Source of the DNA: Hespellia stercorisuis DSM 15480
Lineage (GTDB): Bacteria > Bacillota > Clostridia > Lachnospirales > Lachnospiraceae
NCBI RefSeq assembly: GCF_900142165.1
Contig: NZ_FQZY01000015.1
Span: forward strand, 24,224-88,223
Length of the DNA: 64,000 bases
Direction of reading: 5' to 3'
A program made the translations under genes and the position numbers. Under the pieces are notes generated by a model that saw only the letters and a list, made by a program, of their open reading frames with translations, made no database searches and was not told where the DNA came from. Below, one piece after another: positions 25,778 to 36,800 of the stretch. Each line of letters opens with the position of its first letter. The stretch's first letter is position 1.

Positions 25778-27507
25778 AGGTCAAATACCTCCTCAAGACT
25801 TCCAGATAGTTCTGTCTCTAAATCCATAATCTCTGCCATAATTTCTGCTGATGGTCTTGGAGCTTCATACTTATAGAAATATCTCGTAAACGGAATCTCA
25901 TATCCCACCTTTGACTTTTTCTCATCTACCCATGCATCCGGTGCAAATGGAAGTACTTCTCTTTCAAAGTACTCTTTGATATCCTCTTTTAACGGAACAT
26001 TTTCTGTATCACGAAGACTGGTATCCGGCTGTTTCTTTCCCTTTTTCAATACCAGATTGCCTTCTTCATCACGAAGCGGTCTTTCTACTGTAATCTTGGT
26101 ATAACCAAAATCCTCGTCATCATAAATCTGGCTGATTTCACTCTCTTTAAAATCACCATATATCTTTGTAATCTCTGCAATATCTTCCTTAGAGATATCA
26201 TTTCGCTTATTTCCTAATGCCTTTCTTCTCTTCACGAACATCTCATTGGCATTGATCAGCTGCACTTTTCCTTCTCTGACTGTACCTGCCTTTTTATTTG
26301 ACAATACCCAGATATAGGTTGCAATTCCTGTGTTATAGAAAATATCATTCGGTAAAGCAATGATTGCCTCAAGCAGATCATTTTCAAGAATATATCTTCT
26401 GATTTCAGAAGGTCCGCTTCCTGCATCTCCTGTAAAAAGTGGGGAACCATTATGAATGATTGCAATTCTGCTTCCACCTTTATCAATATCTTTCATCTTT
26501 GATATTGCTGTCATAAGAAAAAGCATCTGTCCGTCACTTGTAGCCGGAAGTCCTGCTCCAAATCTTCCTCCGAAGCCAAGCTTTGCCTCTTCCTCTACTT
26601 TTGCCTTTTCATTCTTCCACTCACGTCCAAACGGAGGATTTGAAAGGATATAGTCAAATGTACTGCCTGCAAACTGGTCATCCGATAATGTGTTGCCATC
26701 CTTAATGTAATCAGCATTGTTACCCTTAATCAGCATATCAGCCTTACAGATTGCAAATGTCTGGTCATTGATTTCCTGACCGAACGATACAAGCTCTGTA
26801 GATGCATTCAGACTATGTAAATATTCCTCTGCTACAGAAAGCATACCTCCGGTTCCACAGGCAGGATCATAAATCGTCTTTGCCACATTATTGCCAGAAA
26901 GGATGTCATTATCATCATAGAAGAGAATATTAACCATAAGTTGGATAACTTCTCTTGGAGTGTAATGCTGTCCTGCATCTTCATTATGAGACTCAGAGAA
27001 TCTTCTTATAATTTCTTCAAAAATATATCCCATTTCAAGGTTAGAGATTTCATTCGGATGAAGATTTCCTCTGTCTGTTGTATATTCCTTTAAAACAATA
27101 TACAGAATCCCCTTATTTGCCATCGTTGTGATGTGTCCATCAAACTTAAATTTTTCCAGAATATCCCGCACATTTGCTGAAAATTTATTCAGATACTCTC
27201 TAAAATTCTCCTCAATGTGGTCAGGATCATCCATAAGTCTTTCAAATGTATATTTACTTGTATTGTAAAAATCCTTTTTTGAAGCCTTACGAAGTAAAAT
27301 ATCTTTCATTGGAAGATTCTTTACTTCATCGTATTTCTGTAATACCGCATCCTTCGTATCTGAGAGAATACAGTCAAAACGTCTGATTACTGTAAGTGGT
27401 AATATAACATCTCCATATTCATGTGGTTTATATACACCGGTAAGCTTATCTGCTATTGCCCATATTAGGTCTGCTTTCTGATCTATTTTTGCACTTCTCG
27501 TAGCCAT
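25774..27507 (-). CDS. hsdM: Type I DNA methyltransferase M subunit
   Basis: A 577-residue N6-adenine methylase. SAM motif DPACGTGGM (214-222) and catalytic NPPF (290-293), with the HsdM N-terminal helical domain ahead of them (RSAKIDQKADLIWAIADKLT). It methylates the target set by HsdS and protects the host and ICE DNA. GGAGGAAAATGTAA precedes the ATG, 24 bases after the XRE gene. All motifs are intact. Confidence 0.96.
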   Translation of the reverse strand: MATRSAKIDQKADLIWAIADKLTGVYKPHEYGDVILPLTVIRRFDCILSDTKDAVLQKYDEVKNLPMKDILLRKASKKDFYNTSKYTFERLMDDPDHIEENFREYLNKFSANVRDILEKFKFDGHITTMANKGILYIVLKEYTTDRGNLHPNEISNLEMGYIFEEIIRRFSESHNEDAGQHYTPREVIQLMVNILFYDDNDILSGNNVAKTIYDPACGTGGMLSVAEEYLHSLNASTELVSFGQEINDQTFAICKADMLIKGNNADYIKDGNTLSDDQFAGSTFDYILSNPPFGREWKNEKAKVEEEAKLGFGGRFGAGLPATSDGQMLFLMTAISKMKDIDKGGSRIAIIHNGSPLFTGDAGSGPSEIRRYILENDLLEAIIALPNDIFYNTGIATYIWVLSNKKAGTVREGKVQLINANEMFVKRRKALGNKRNDISKEDIAEITKIYGDFKESEISQIYDDEDFGYTKITVERPLRDEEGNLVLKKGKKQPDTSLRDTENVPLKEDIKEYFEREVLPFAPDAWVDEKKSKVGYEIPFTRYFYKYEAPRPSAEIMAEIMDLETELSGSLEEVFDL

Positions 27508-27531
27508 TTACATTTTCCTCCATAAGGTAAT

Positions 27532-27747
27532 TTACTTTTCTTTGTTATCTGGTACATAGTCAATCAAATCTCCAAAGTTACAATCCAACTCTTTGCAGAT
27601 TTTTTCCAAAACAGATAGTTTCACCGACTCGCAGTTTGTCATCTTTGCTATTGTACTGGAGCTAAGACCAGTCTTGGCACACAAATCTCCTTTTTTCATT
27701 CCGTGGTCAATTAACTGTTTCCATAATCCATTATAACTAATTGCCAT
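27532..27747 (-). CDS. Small XRE-family regulator of the R-M operon
   Basis: A 71-residue single helix-turn-helix protein: GDLCAKTGLSSSTIAKMTNC is the recognition core, followed by SVLEKICKELDCNFGDLIDY. It is first in the operon, 24 bases before hsdM, with GGAGGAAAAGAGG before the ATG. Stand-alone regulators of this size ahead of R-M genes often delay restriction until methylation is established (C-protein logic). That role is inferred from position. Confidence 0.85.
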   Translation of the reverse strand: MAISYNGLWKQLIDHGMKKGDLCAKTGLSSSTIAKMTNCESVKLSVLEKICKELDCNFGDLIDYVPDNKEK

Positions 27748-27787
27748 CCTCTTTTCCTCCGTTTAATGTGCAATCAATATCAAAATT

Positions 27788-27817
27788 ATTTTATCACACA
27801 AAAAACTCCTTGTACAA
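27788..27817 (-). promoter_or_regulatory. Probable promoter of the R-M/defence operon
   Basis: On the minus strand TTGTAC (27812-27817), 18-base spacer, TAAAAT (27788-27793), about 40 bases upstream of the XRE gene. The upstream terminator at 27995-28025 isolates it from the ICE operon, so the defence genes have their own transcription unit. The rest of the 300-base gap 27748-28047 is AT-rich and shows nothing else. Confidence 0.5.
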
Positions 27818-27994
27818 TTCGCATTTACAAATATCACATATCTTTTTTCAAATATTGAATATCTTTTTTAATTTATTCACAAACCTTTTGAATTTATCTG
27901 CTACAGATACTCTTTTCCTAATTGATGTGGTTAGAAGAAAAACATCTCCAATCTGCTTTCATTATAACGTTCAATCCATATTTACGCATTAAAA

Positions 27995-28025
27995 AAGGAT
28001 GCAGGGATTGACTCCCTACATCCTT
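27995..28025 (-). terminator. Terminator of the YodL-protein transcript
   Basis: Stem AAGGATGTAGGG / CCCTGCATCCTT (one G-T), followed by TTTTTTAATG on the minus strand, 23 bases after the stop codon at 28048. It marks the end of the conjugation-region transcription unit. Confidence 0.85.
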
Positions 28026-28047
28026 CATTAGAATTATAATATTATAC

Positions 28048-30798
28048 TTATCTCACACCCCGATCAGCCCCTCTCTCCGGCTTATCTTTTCCCTGCTTTT
28101 CTTGAATAATCCTCTTATTAATCTCAAGCCGTTCATGAATGGATAATTTCTTATCTTTTCCAACTACCGCCTGCTTCTGTTGTACCTGTTTCCTATCTGC
28201 TTTTCCTGCATCCTTGACCACTGCATTCGCTTCGGTACTTGTTCCCCGCTCATCTGCTCTTCCTTCATTTCTTTCCGTTATCTGCTGTTCTCGTCTCTCT
28301 TTCACACCTTTTTCTTCCAGATTGCAAAAGCTCTGCAGATACGGAAGCACATGATTCTGCATGTCTGTCAGATCTTCCATATATTTTTGGAACTCTTCAC
28401 TTCCTTTACCTTTCTGGTAATTGATCCAATACTCATCTGTAAGCTTCATTTCATTATCATACTTCAACTGACTCACAATACCGCCATGTCCATTTCCAAT
28501 ATCTATTGACTTCTTGAAATGATGCAGCATCTGTTCACCTTTTTCCGCATAATATACAGTCACATATATCTTTGTGATTTTTGTAGGTTCCTCTGTCTTC
28601 GAATCACGTTTTGCATACCATTCTTTATCCATTTCTGCTGTTTTTGCATCCAGCTCGGATAACTTCTGACATCTTGGATTCATGAGAGCACTTTCTTCAC
28701 AATAGTTTACATACACCATTGGTTCCAGATTCTTTGGAAACTCCGGCTCATAGACTTTCAGTCTTTCAATCAATACACCTGCACGCACAGACTGGTCACA
28801 TTCTTCGTCTACAATATCCTTCAGATAAGAAATATAAGAATGTGTATTGCCACTCTGCAAATCCAACATCACCTCTTGTACCGTATTTTCTCCCGTCTCC
28901 ACATTATCTCGATACTCATACGGATCAAAAGCTTCTGCAATCTCATCCAATGCCTCTGCCAACTGTTCTGTGGTCATCTTCTCTGGATACATTGCTTCCC
29001 GAACATCCCGCATTGGTACATACTTATAGTCCGGCAATGCATCATGAATTTTCTCAATCCCTTCCCGTATCAGTGCAAGTTCTCCATAAAATCGAACATC
29101 GTCCATCAGATTTCCAAGTACTGTATTTCCTTTTACGATTGCAAATTCAGCATCATCATAGTAACTGTCTTCCGGATCACGATAGATAATCCCCATACTG
29201 CATACTCGATAGGCATTCTCAGGATTCTCCCTATATTTTTCATAAACCGCAGCAATCTGATTAACATCGGTACTTTTTTCATAAGCTCCCATATCATGGA
29301 ACTCATCACATTCTGCGGCAAAGTATTCCAGATACGGTTCTTTCTTCGGTGGCATATTATTGAGGACATTATCAATCATGTTATAATTTGCCTCTTCCAG
29401 TTCTTCTACCTTTGCCAATGGCTTATATTCGCCCTGGCTTTTCTGAATCTCTGCCATTACAACCTCATCCATTTCTTCTACCTTTTCCATCAACTGATCA
29501 TAATCCCCACGGATGCGTTCTCCAGTCCATCCTTCGTCTTCCAAAAGTTCCTCTGCCGCTTCTTCAATAGAAATTTCACCATTTTCATAGACGCCACCAT
29601 CCATCAGGCGGAAATCTTCATCGTAAAAGGAATAATCATATCCTCCTTCTGTTCTCTGAATAGCAAAGTAACGTTCTCCTACCTCATATGCCAGTTCACT
29701 AAGAACCTGTTCTTCCAGATTCAGGAAAGAATCTAGCTGTTCAAAACTGATACTGTCTACAAAATGAGCGGTTACCTTTCCCCCCTCATTCAGAACTACG
29801 ATATCACTGACAGACAGGGAATGTCCTCGAAAGTCTTCTGGTCTGTCGATGTTGAATCGTTCAAATATATCATCTAGCGACATATTTCCAAATAATTCTC
29901 CCACATAGACCAGTTCATAGTCTTCTTTTTTAATCTGCATCCCGTGACTTTCAATGAAGCTCATATTCATAAACGCATAGTTTTCACCTGGCAAACCATC
30001 TCTTATTTGATAAATACCGAATGTTCGTCTTGTCCCTAATAGCAGATTTGCCTCTTTCAAAGACTGAATCTGCGGATATTTCTGCATCTCCCATTCCAAA
30101 TTGCGGAATCGTTCCAGTTCTTCTGTAGACATCTGATAATGCTCCGGACCTCGTTCAATCTCCATTCGCTCTGTAACATAGATTGGTGATGAAAAATTGG
30201 TAATCAGATAGATATCTGCTCCGGCATCATATAATTTCAGAGCTTCTTCCTGTCCAATCACATTCATCGGCTCCTGAAATGCTCCAAAATCTTCATCTGC
30301 ATAATCCAGATCCTGATCCCTTATCCGTTCCCACATCTGTGATTCCATGCCAAACAGCCCTTCATGTGCCTGTATCATTTCTTTACTTGCATACTCTCCC
30401 TTGCTGCCATCACTACCCAGGCAATAGATTTTAGAACCCATTCTGTGATAATCCAGGGCTGCTGCTTTTCTAAGCGGCACCATATCCTCTGCTGTATATC
30501 CATAATCCCGAAGTTCCAGCTTGCCTATGGTTGGATCTGGTAAGTCCTGAATATCCATTTGGGCATCATCCAGAAGTTCCTCTACTCTATCTTCATCTGA
30601 CCGATTGACTGCATCTGCCAGATTTCTTACCAGCGTCCTTACTTTCTCTTCTTCGCCAACCAGATTTGCATATTCAAAAATCTGTTCTTTTACGTCCGCT
30701 GGAATTGCTATTCCCATGTGTTCTGCACGGTCTATTTGTTCCTGTGTATATTCCTGCATTTTCTGCGTTTCTATTCCTGTTATCATGTTTCTCGCCAT
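28048..30798 (-). CDS. YodL-domain polyvalent mobile-element protein
   Basis: A 916-residue acidic, soluble protein. A YodL-like domain lies at about 260-355 (TFGIYQIRDGLPGENYAFMN to HFVDSISFEQL). Flanking regions resemble the DUF3849/DUF4316-type modules found in large ICE proteins, and I cannot separate them further. The C-terminus carries SIHERLEINK 31 residues from the end, a motif shared with three other proteins of this ICE. Polyvalent proteins are proposed (Iyer and colleagues) to accompany transferred DNA and counter host defences. Any enzymatic role is unknown. AGGAGGAACTTAT precedes the ATG. It is the last gene of the conjugation operon. Confidence 0.75.
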   Translation of the reverse strand: MARNMITGIETQKMQEYTQEQIDRAEHMGIAIPADVKEQIFEYANLVGEEEKVRTLVRNLADAVNRSDEDRVEELLDDAQMDIQDLPDPTIGKLELRDYGYTAEDMVPLRKAAALDYHRMGSKIYCLGSDGSKGEYASKEMIQAHEGLFGMESQMWERIRDQDLDYADEDFGAFQEPMNVIGQEEALKLYDAGADIYLITNFSSPIYVTERMEIERGPEHYQMSTEELERFRNLEWEMQKYPQIQSLKEANLLLGTRRTFGIYQIRDGLPGENYAFMNMSFIESHGMQIKKEDYELVYVGELFGNMSLDDIFERFNIDRPEDFRGHSLSVSDIVVLNEGGKVTAHFVDSISFEQLDSFLNLEEQVLSELAYEVGERYFAIQRTEGGYDYSFYDEDFRLMDGGVYENGEISIEEAAEELLEDEGWTGERIRGDYDQLMEKVEEMDEVVMAEIQKSQGEYKPLAKVEELEEANYNMIDNVLNNMPPKKEPYLEYFAAECDEFHDMGAYEKSTDVNQIAAVYEKYRENPENAYRVCSMGIIYRDPEDSYYDDAEFAIVKGNTVLGNLMDDVRFYGELALIREGIEKIHDALPDYKYVPMRDVREAMYPEKMTTEQLAEALDEIAEAFDPYEYRDNVETGENTVQEVMLDLQSGNTHSYISYLKDIVDEECDQSVRAGVLIERLKVYEPEFPKNLEPMVYVNYCEESALMNPRCQKLSELDAKTAEMDKEWYAKRDSKTEEPTKITKIYVTVYYAEKGEQMLHHFKKSIDIGNGHGGIVSQLKYDNEMKLTDEYWINYQKGKGSEEFQKYMEDLTDMQNHVLPYLQSFCNLEEKGVKERREQQITERNEGRADERGTSTEANAVVKDAGKADRKQVQQKQAVVGKDKKLSIHERLEINKRIIQEKQGKDKPERGADRGVR

Positions 30799-30879
30799 AT
30801 AAGTTCCTCCTGTATTCCCAAAAGTGGCATAACCGGCAGAACATTCTTTCTACCAAATTATGCCATCTTTCCTGTTTTC

Positions 30880-33800
30880 TTATTCCAGACCGAAGTCCCT
30901 TTTTCTATCTTCCCTGCCATTCTCGCTTTCCCGCTGGCTTTTTTCTTTATAAATCTGCAATTTCTCATGGATAGAACCACGTGCCGGTCGTTCTTCTTTC
31001 TCTTTCGATTCTGACTGCTCTGCTTCTGTGTCTTCCCGTTCATCCATATTAAGAAGGGCATTTAGTTCTGACAGTCGCTCCAGTTTCTGGTTCAGTTCCT
31101 CTTCTTTTGTGAATGGCTTTCCAACTTCCTCTTTGGCATTTGTAAGCTGCTCCTGTACCGTTTCCAATCGTTGCTCCGCTTCTGCCAGTTTCTCCGGATA
31201 GCTTTCCAGAAGATTATTGATACGGGTGATATTTCCCAGGGCATCTGCTCCCAGATGAACTTTCGATACCGATTCATGCTTCACAGACAGGATAAACTCC
31301 TTACTCCAGCTGTCGAACTGGATTCTCATGTTGAATCCCTGATAGTTTCCGATATCCATTGCTGCATCGACTGCTTTCATGTCCTTGCAGACTGCCAGTA
31401 GTGCCGCTCCTGCTTCTTTCTTTTCTGTAAATACTTTGCCGCTGATCTCCATGGAAAACTGTTCTGGATCTGTGATTTTATGCTCCTGATAATGGGCAAT
31501 ATCCGCTTTGTAGCTATCAATAGTCTCGGTCAATTTTGCAATCTGCTGTGGAAAATTTCTTGCAATATCATCTTCCAGACGGTACTGGTTATTCATGTGA
31601 TTGGCTTTTAAAAGTTTCAGTTTTGCCACATCCACGTCCAGTGCCATCTTTTCTTTTACTGCCGGATTTCCAGTTGCCAGTGCCTTAACCTCTGCATAGG
31701 ACAGTGCCGCTTCGTCCACATCTTCGCAGCTTCTGACCGGTGCTTTGCTCGTCATAATCTGGGAGATGAACTTCTGTTTATTTTCGATCAACTGCCACAT
31801 GTAGCTGTCGAAGGTGGATTCTGTCACATACCGAAAGATATGAACCTTTTTATTGTGATTTCCCTGCCGGATGATACGTCCTTCCCTCTGCTCCAGATCA
31901 GACGGTTTCCAGCCAATATCCAGATGATGCAGAGCAATCAGACGATCCTGCACGTTGGTACCGGCACCCATCTTTGCTGTTGAACCAATCAAAAAACGAA
32001 CCTGCCCAGATTTTACTTTTCCAAACAGCTCCGTCTTCTTTGCTTCGGTATTTGCATCATGAATGAATGCAATTTCTTTTTCCGGTACACCTTTCGCCAT
32101 CAGCTTCTGTTTCAAGTCATCGTAAACATTGAAACTGCCATCGCCTTTCGGTGTGCTCAAGTCACAAAAAATGATCTGCGCCGATTTCTGTACAACTGTA
32201 TCTTTCCAGATTTCATAGCTTTTTTCTGCACAGACCGACACTTTACTGCCCGGATCGTCTGGCAATAGTTCATTGACCAATCGCTGATCCAGTGCCAGTT
32301 TTCTTCCGTCATTGGTAATTTTCAGCATATTGTCTACACTAGCATCTACGCCACCGTTTCTTACCACTTCCGCACGCTCTCCTAGGCTTGCTACGATTTC
32401 TTTCTGCTGTTCTGTTGGTTTCAATACTACAGTTTCGTATTCCGCTTCCGGTACTGGAAGATTCAACTGATCCGAAGTCTTGATATCTGCAATCTCCTTG
32501 AACATATTCATCAGTTCCGGGATATTATAGAATCTGGCGAATCTGGATTTTGCTCGGTATCCGGTTCCTTCCGGTGCAAGTTCAATGCTGGTCACAACCT
32601 CTCCAAACGTGGATGCCCAGGAATCAAATAATCCCAAGCCCATATTCTGTAATTTGCTGTTCTGCAGATATCTCTGCATGACATAAAGTTCCGTCATGCT
32701 GTTGCTGATCGGTGTGCCCGTTGCAAAGGTAATGCCTTTTCCACCGGTAATCTCATCCAGATACTGACATTTATTAAACATATCTGCTGATTTCTGTGCT
32801 TCGTTCTGGGCAATTCCGGCTACATTTCTCATTTTTGTATAAAGGAACGCATTTTTATAACTGTGTGCCTCGTCTACATACAGATGATCCACTCCCAGTT
32901 CTTCAAAGGTAACTACATTATCCTTTTTCTCTTTCTGATTCAGCTTCTCCAGTCTTGTCATCAGCGTTTTTCTGGTCTTTTCAATCTGCTTTACCGTATA
33001 GCGGCCGCCATCCTGCTCATATCTTGCACTCTGGATTGCGATTTCCAGATCGTCAATCTGCTTCCGCAGCATGGCTTCCTGCCTCTCATCAGAGATTGGG
33101 ATACGCTCAAACTGGGAATGACCGATGATAATCGCATCATAGTTTCCCATAGCGATTCTGGCACAGAACTTTTTCCGGTTCGCCGGTTCAAAATCTTTCT
33201 TGGTTGCCACCAGGATATTGGCTCCCGGATATAACTGCAGGAACTCGGCTCCCCACTGCTCTGTCAGATGGTTCGGCACGACAAATAGATTCTTTTGTGA
33301 TAATCCCAGACGTTTGCTCTCCATTGCAGCCGCTACCATCTCGTAGGTCTTCCCAGCTCCTACTACATGAGCCAGAAGCACATTATCCCCGTAAAGCTGA
33401 TGTGCGACAGCATTTTTCTGATGTGGGCGAAGTTCAATTTCCGGGTTCATTCCTGGGAAAGTCAGATGACTGCCATCGTATTCACGGGGACGGATACTGT
33501 TAAACCGTTCATTATAAACTCTTACCAGTCTTTCACGTCTCTGTTGATCTTTGAAAATCCAATCCTTAAATGCTGCTTTCATGGCATCCTGTTTCTGTGA
33601 TGCCAGCATAGTTTCTTTTTTATTGAGGACACGAATCTCATCCCCATTTTCATTGACACTCTTATCATAGATACGAACATCTTTCAGATTCAGTGTATCT
33701 TCCAGAATCCGGTAAGCATTTGCCCTCTCGGTTCCATACGTTGCATAGGCAAACGCATTTCTTGGACTGTCTGCATTTTTCCCGGTAATCCGCCACTCAC

Positions 33801-36800
33801 CATTCACCTCAGAATATTTTACCTGTATCTCCTTCTGTGCAAGATACCACGGAGTATGAAGCAGTTCCCTCATAAAGTCCTGATAATCCGATGGTTCAAT
33901 CCAGGTTGCCCCAATCCTTACTTCGATTTCAGATGCTTCCAGTTCTCTTGGCTGAACTGCTTCCAATGCACGGACATTCGGTGTGAATTCCGGGTGATTC
34001 TCTGCAAAGGTTCTTGCTGTGTTTAACTTCTCCCTGACATTTCCAGATAAATACTCATCTCCACTCTCCCACTGGTCTGTCAGTGGGTTCTTAAATATAA
34101 CTCCAACCAGTTCCTCCGTGATTTTTTCTTCTGTCTTTCCTGTCAGCTGTGCCATATAGGACAGATCCACCTTTGCTCTTTCATTCAATGATAATGCTAA
34201 GGCTTCTGTCGCAGTTTCCACACTGGTTACCGCCACTGCCTTTTTGATGGTTCGTTTCGTAAACATGTCTGCTTTTCGCTTCAATGTTCCATCTTCGTTC
34301 AGGTCTTCCAGAGAACACAACAGACAATAAGAAGCGTCATCAGAAAACGCCCGCTTGTTTGCATTACTTCCGATGACTCCATACTTTGCTGTGTAAGCAT
34401 CATATACTTGATTCAATTTCTCCTGCTGTTTGTGAATTTCTTCATCTGTTACGGATTCTTCCATCTGCATGGCAATCAGTTCACGCACCGTGTCTCGGAT
34501 CTCCACCATACCTTTTACACGTTCTGCAGTAGCGGCAGGCATCTTTACCTGATTCATCAGAGAGTTAACACGGTAATATACCTGATCATCTACAACCGCA
34601 TAACTGTAATTACGAACATTCGGATCTGCCGGGATACTCTCTGGTACATCATCCAGTTCTGCATCCACATCAACTGCAGGTGCCATATTTCCATGAATAT
34701 TCCTGACAGCTTCTGCAAGCTGGACTTCAAGATCAGCACCTTCTATCGGCATACAGGTTGTTTCCATACCATACGGACCGGATACCTCTTTCATCTCACC
34801 CAGAATCATTTCCGGATGGTCTGCAAAATACTGATTGACCGTAATTCCATTGGCATCACTTCCAAGATTCACCCACTCCGGCATCTCTTTTGTCATGCTG
34901 TCACGCTTCTGGAAGAATAAAATATCTGCACTGACTTCCGTTCCTGCATTTGCTTTGAATGCTGTGTTCGGCAGGCGGATGGCTCCAAGGAGATCGGCAC
35001 GTTCTGCCAGATACTTTCGGACTTCCGGTGATGCTTTATCCATGGTTCCTTTTGTTGTGATCAAAGCTGCCACACCACCCGGACGCAACTGGTCGATTGT
35101 CTTTGCCAGAAAATAATCGTGAATCATAAAATTATAGCGGTCATATTGCCTGTCATTCACTTTATAAGCTCCAAATGGCACATTTCCGATTGCCACATCG
35201 AAGAAATCATTCGGATAATCTGTCTTCTCAAAACCTTTAATCTGGATATTGGCATCTGGGTAAAGCAGTTTTGCAATTCTACCGCTGATACTGTCCAGTT
35301 CCACACCATAGAGTTTTGACTGGTTCAGCTTCTCAGGAAGCATTCCAAAGAAGTTACCAACACCCATGGATGGCTCCAGGATATTTCCTTTTGTAAATCC
35401 CAGATTTTCCAACGCCTGATACATACTTTCAATCACGATTGGCTGTGTGTAATGGGCATTTAAGGTAGAAGCTCTGGCTGCTGCATATTCTTCCGGTGTA
35501 AGGACTGTCTTTAATTCCAGATATTCCGTCTCCCATGCGGATTTTGTTTCATCGAAAGCATCAGCAAGACCTCCCCAGCCTACATATCGGGATAAAATCT
35601 CCTGTTCGTCTGGTGTGGCATTGCGGTTTTCTTCCTCGCATTTCTTTAAAAGCTGGATTGCCATGATATTAGCACGGAACTTTTCCTTTGGTGTTCCCTG
35701 TCCCAGTTCATCATCTGTGATATGGAAGTTTGTTGCTGGAATATCAGACTGTTCTGGTGTTATATCTTCCTTTTTTTCTGCATCTTCTACTGCTTCCGGT
35801 TGTGTCTCAACCTCCGACGGTTCCTGATTTTCCTCTCGTATTTCCTGCTGATCAGAGCCTTCCTGCTCCACTTCCAAAGCCTGCTGAGCTCCTTCCAGAT
35901 CCGCCTGTCTCTGTGCTTCCTGCCGTTCTTCATACTTTTCCAGTTCTTCCGGTGATAAGAAATCATCGGTGCGAATCAGCTGACGGACACGTTCTGCAAC
36001 CTTATTCCACTTTAATAGAACTTCTACATCTGGACTGCCAATCTTCCCTTTCGCAAGTTTTAATCCTTTCGCATCATGGGAAGCATCGGATTCATACGCT
36101 CCCGGTATCCCAGGTGCTGCTCCACCTGTACCATACTCATTTTTCAGAAACTCAGCTGCATCCTTTATATCGTGATGTTCCATGAAATACTCATAGATCC
36201 GATTCCGTCCTCCGGCAGTGATCCCGCCTCTTCTAAGGACTGCATCTATCTCATCCTGTGTGATAAAGGAAAGGGCCGGACGTTCGACCGTAAATTTCTG
36301 GTCTACCCAGGAACGCTCCCTCTGGAGATCCTGAAAACGCTGGAAATATTCCGGATTATGCTGAATCTCCCACCTGCGATAATCTTCTGGATTCTCATCC
36401 ATATCTTTCTGCAGCCATTCAAAGCGATGGGCAATTGCATCTGCTTCCGCTGAATCTGTCCAAGCTTCCCGCACGACATCCTGCCAATCCGAATATGATT
36501 GCTGCTCCTCCCGGTTTCTGCTGGTATCCCGAAAATGGAGTGCAAGAAGATTGGTCATTTCTTCCTGCTCCTGTTCAATGGCGTTATTGGAAATCAGATT
36601 ATCCACGTAACTTCTATCCTCATACATATCCCGGATTCTGTCCGCCGCTTCTTCCCACGTAACCATGCGATCAAAGTTTCTTCTGGCGGAATCTCCCCGT
36701 CGGATACGGATACCATCATTGTCATACCAGATACTGATTTTCTGTCCATCTATGGTAAATCCTTTTCCACCTGTTTCATATTCCTCCTTCAGGAAGTTCT

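Noticed and set aside
15430..27747. Assignment of the operon to DISARM or Mokosh
   Set aside because: PLD and helicase occur in those systems too, but DUF1998/DrmB, DrmA and kinase or RNA-helicase signatures are not seen, and DUF6361 with a full HsdMSR is not part of the definitions I know.
28139..29736. Long plus-strand frames opposite the YodL gene (up to 298 codons)
   Set aside because: They are antisense shadows of a well-supported gene, rich in Ile/Phe/Cys, with no initiation signals.
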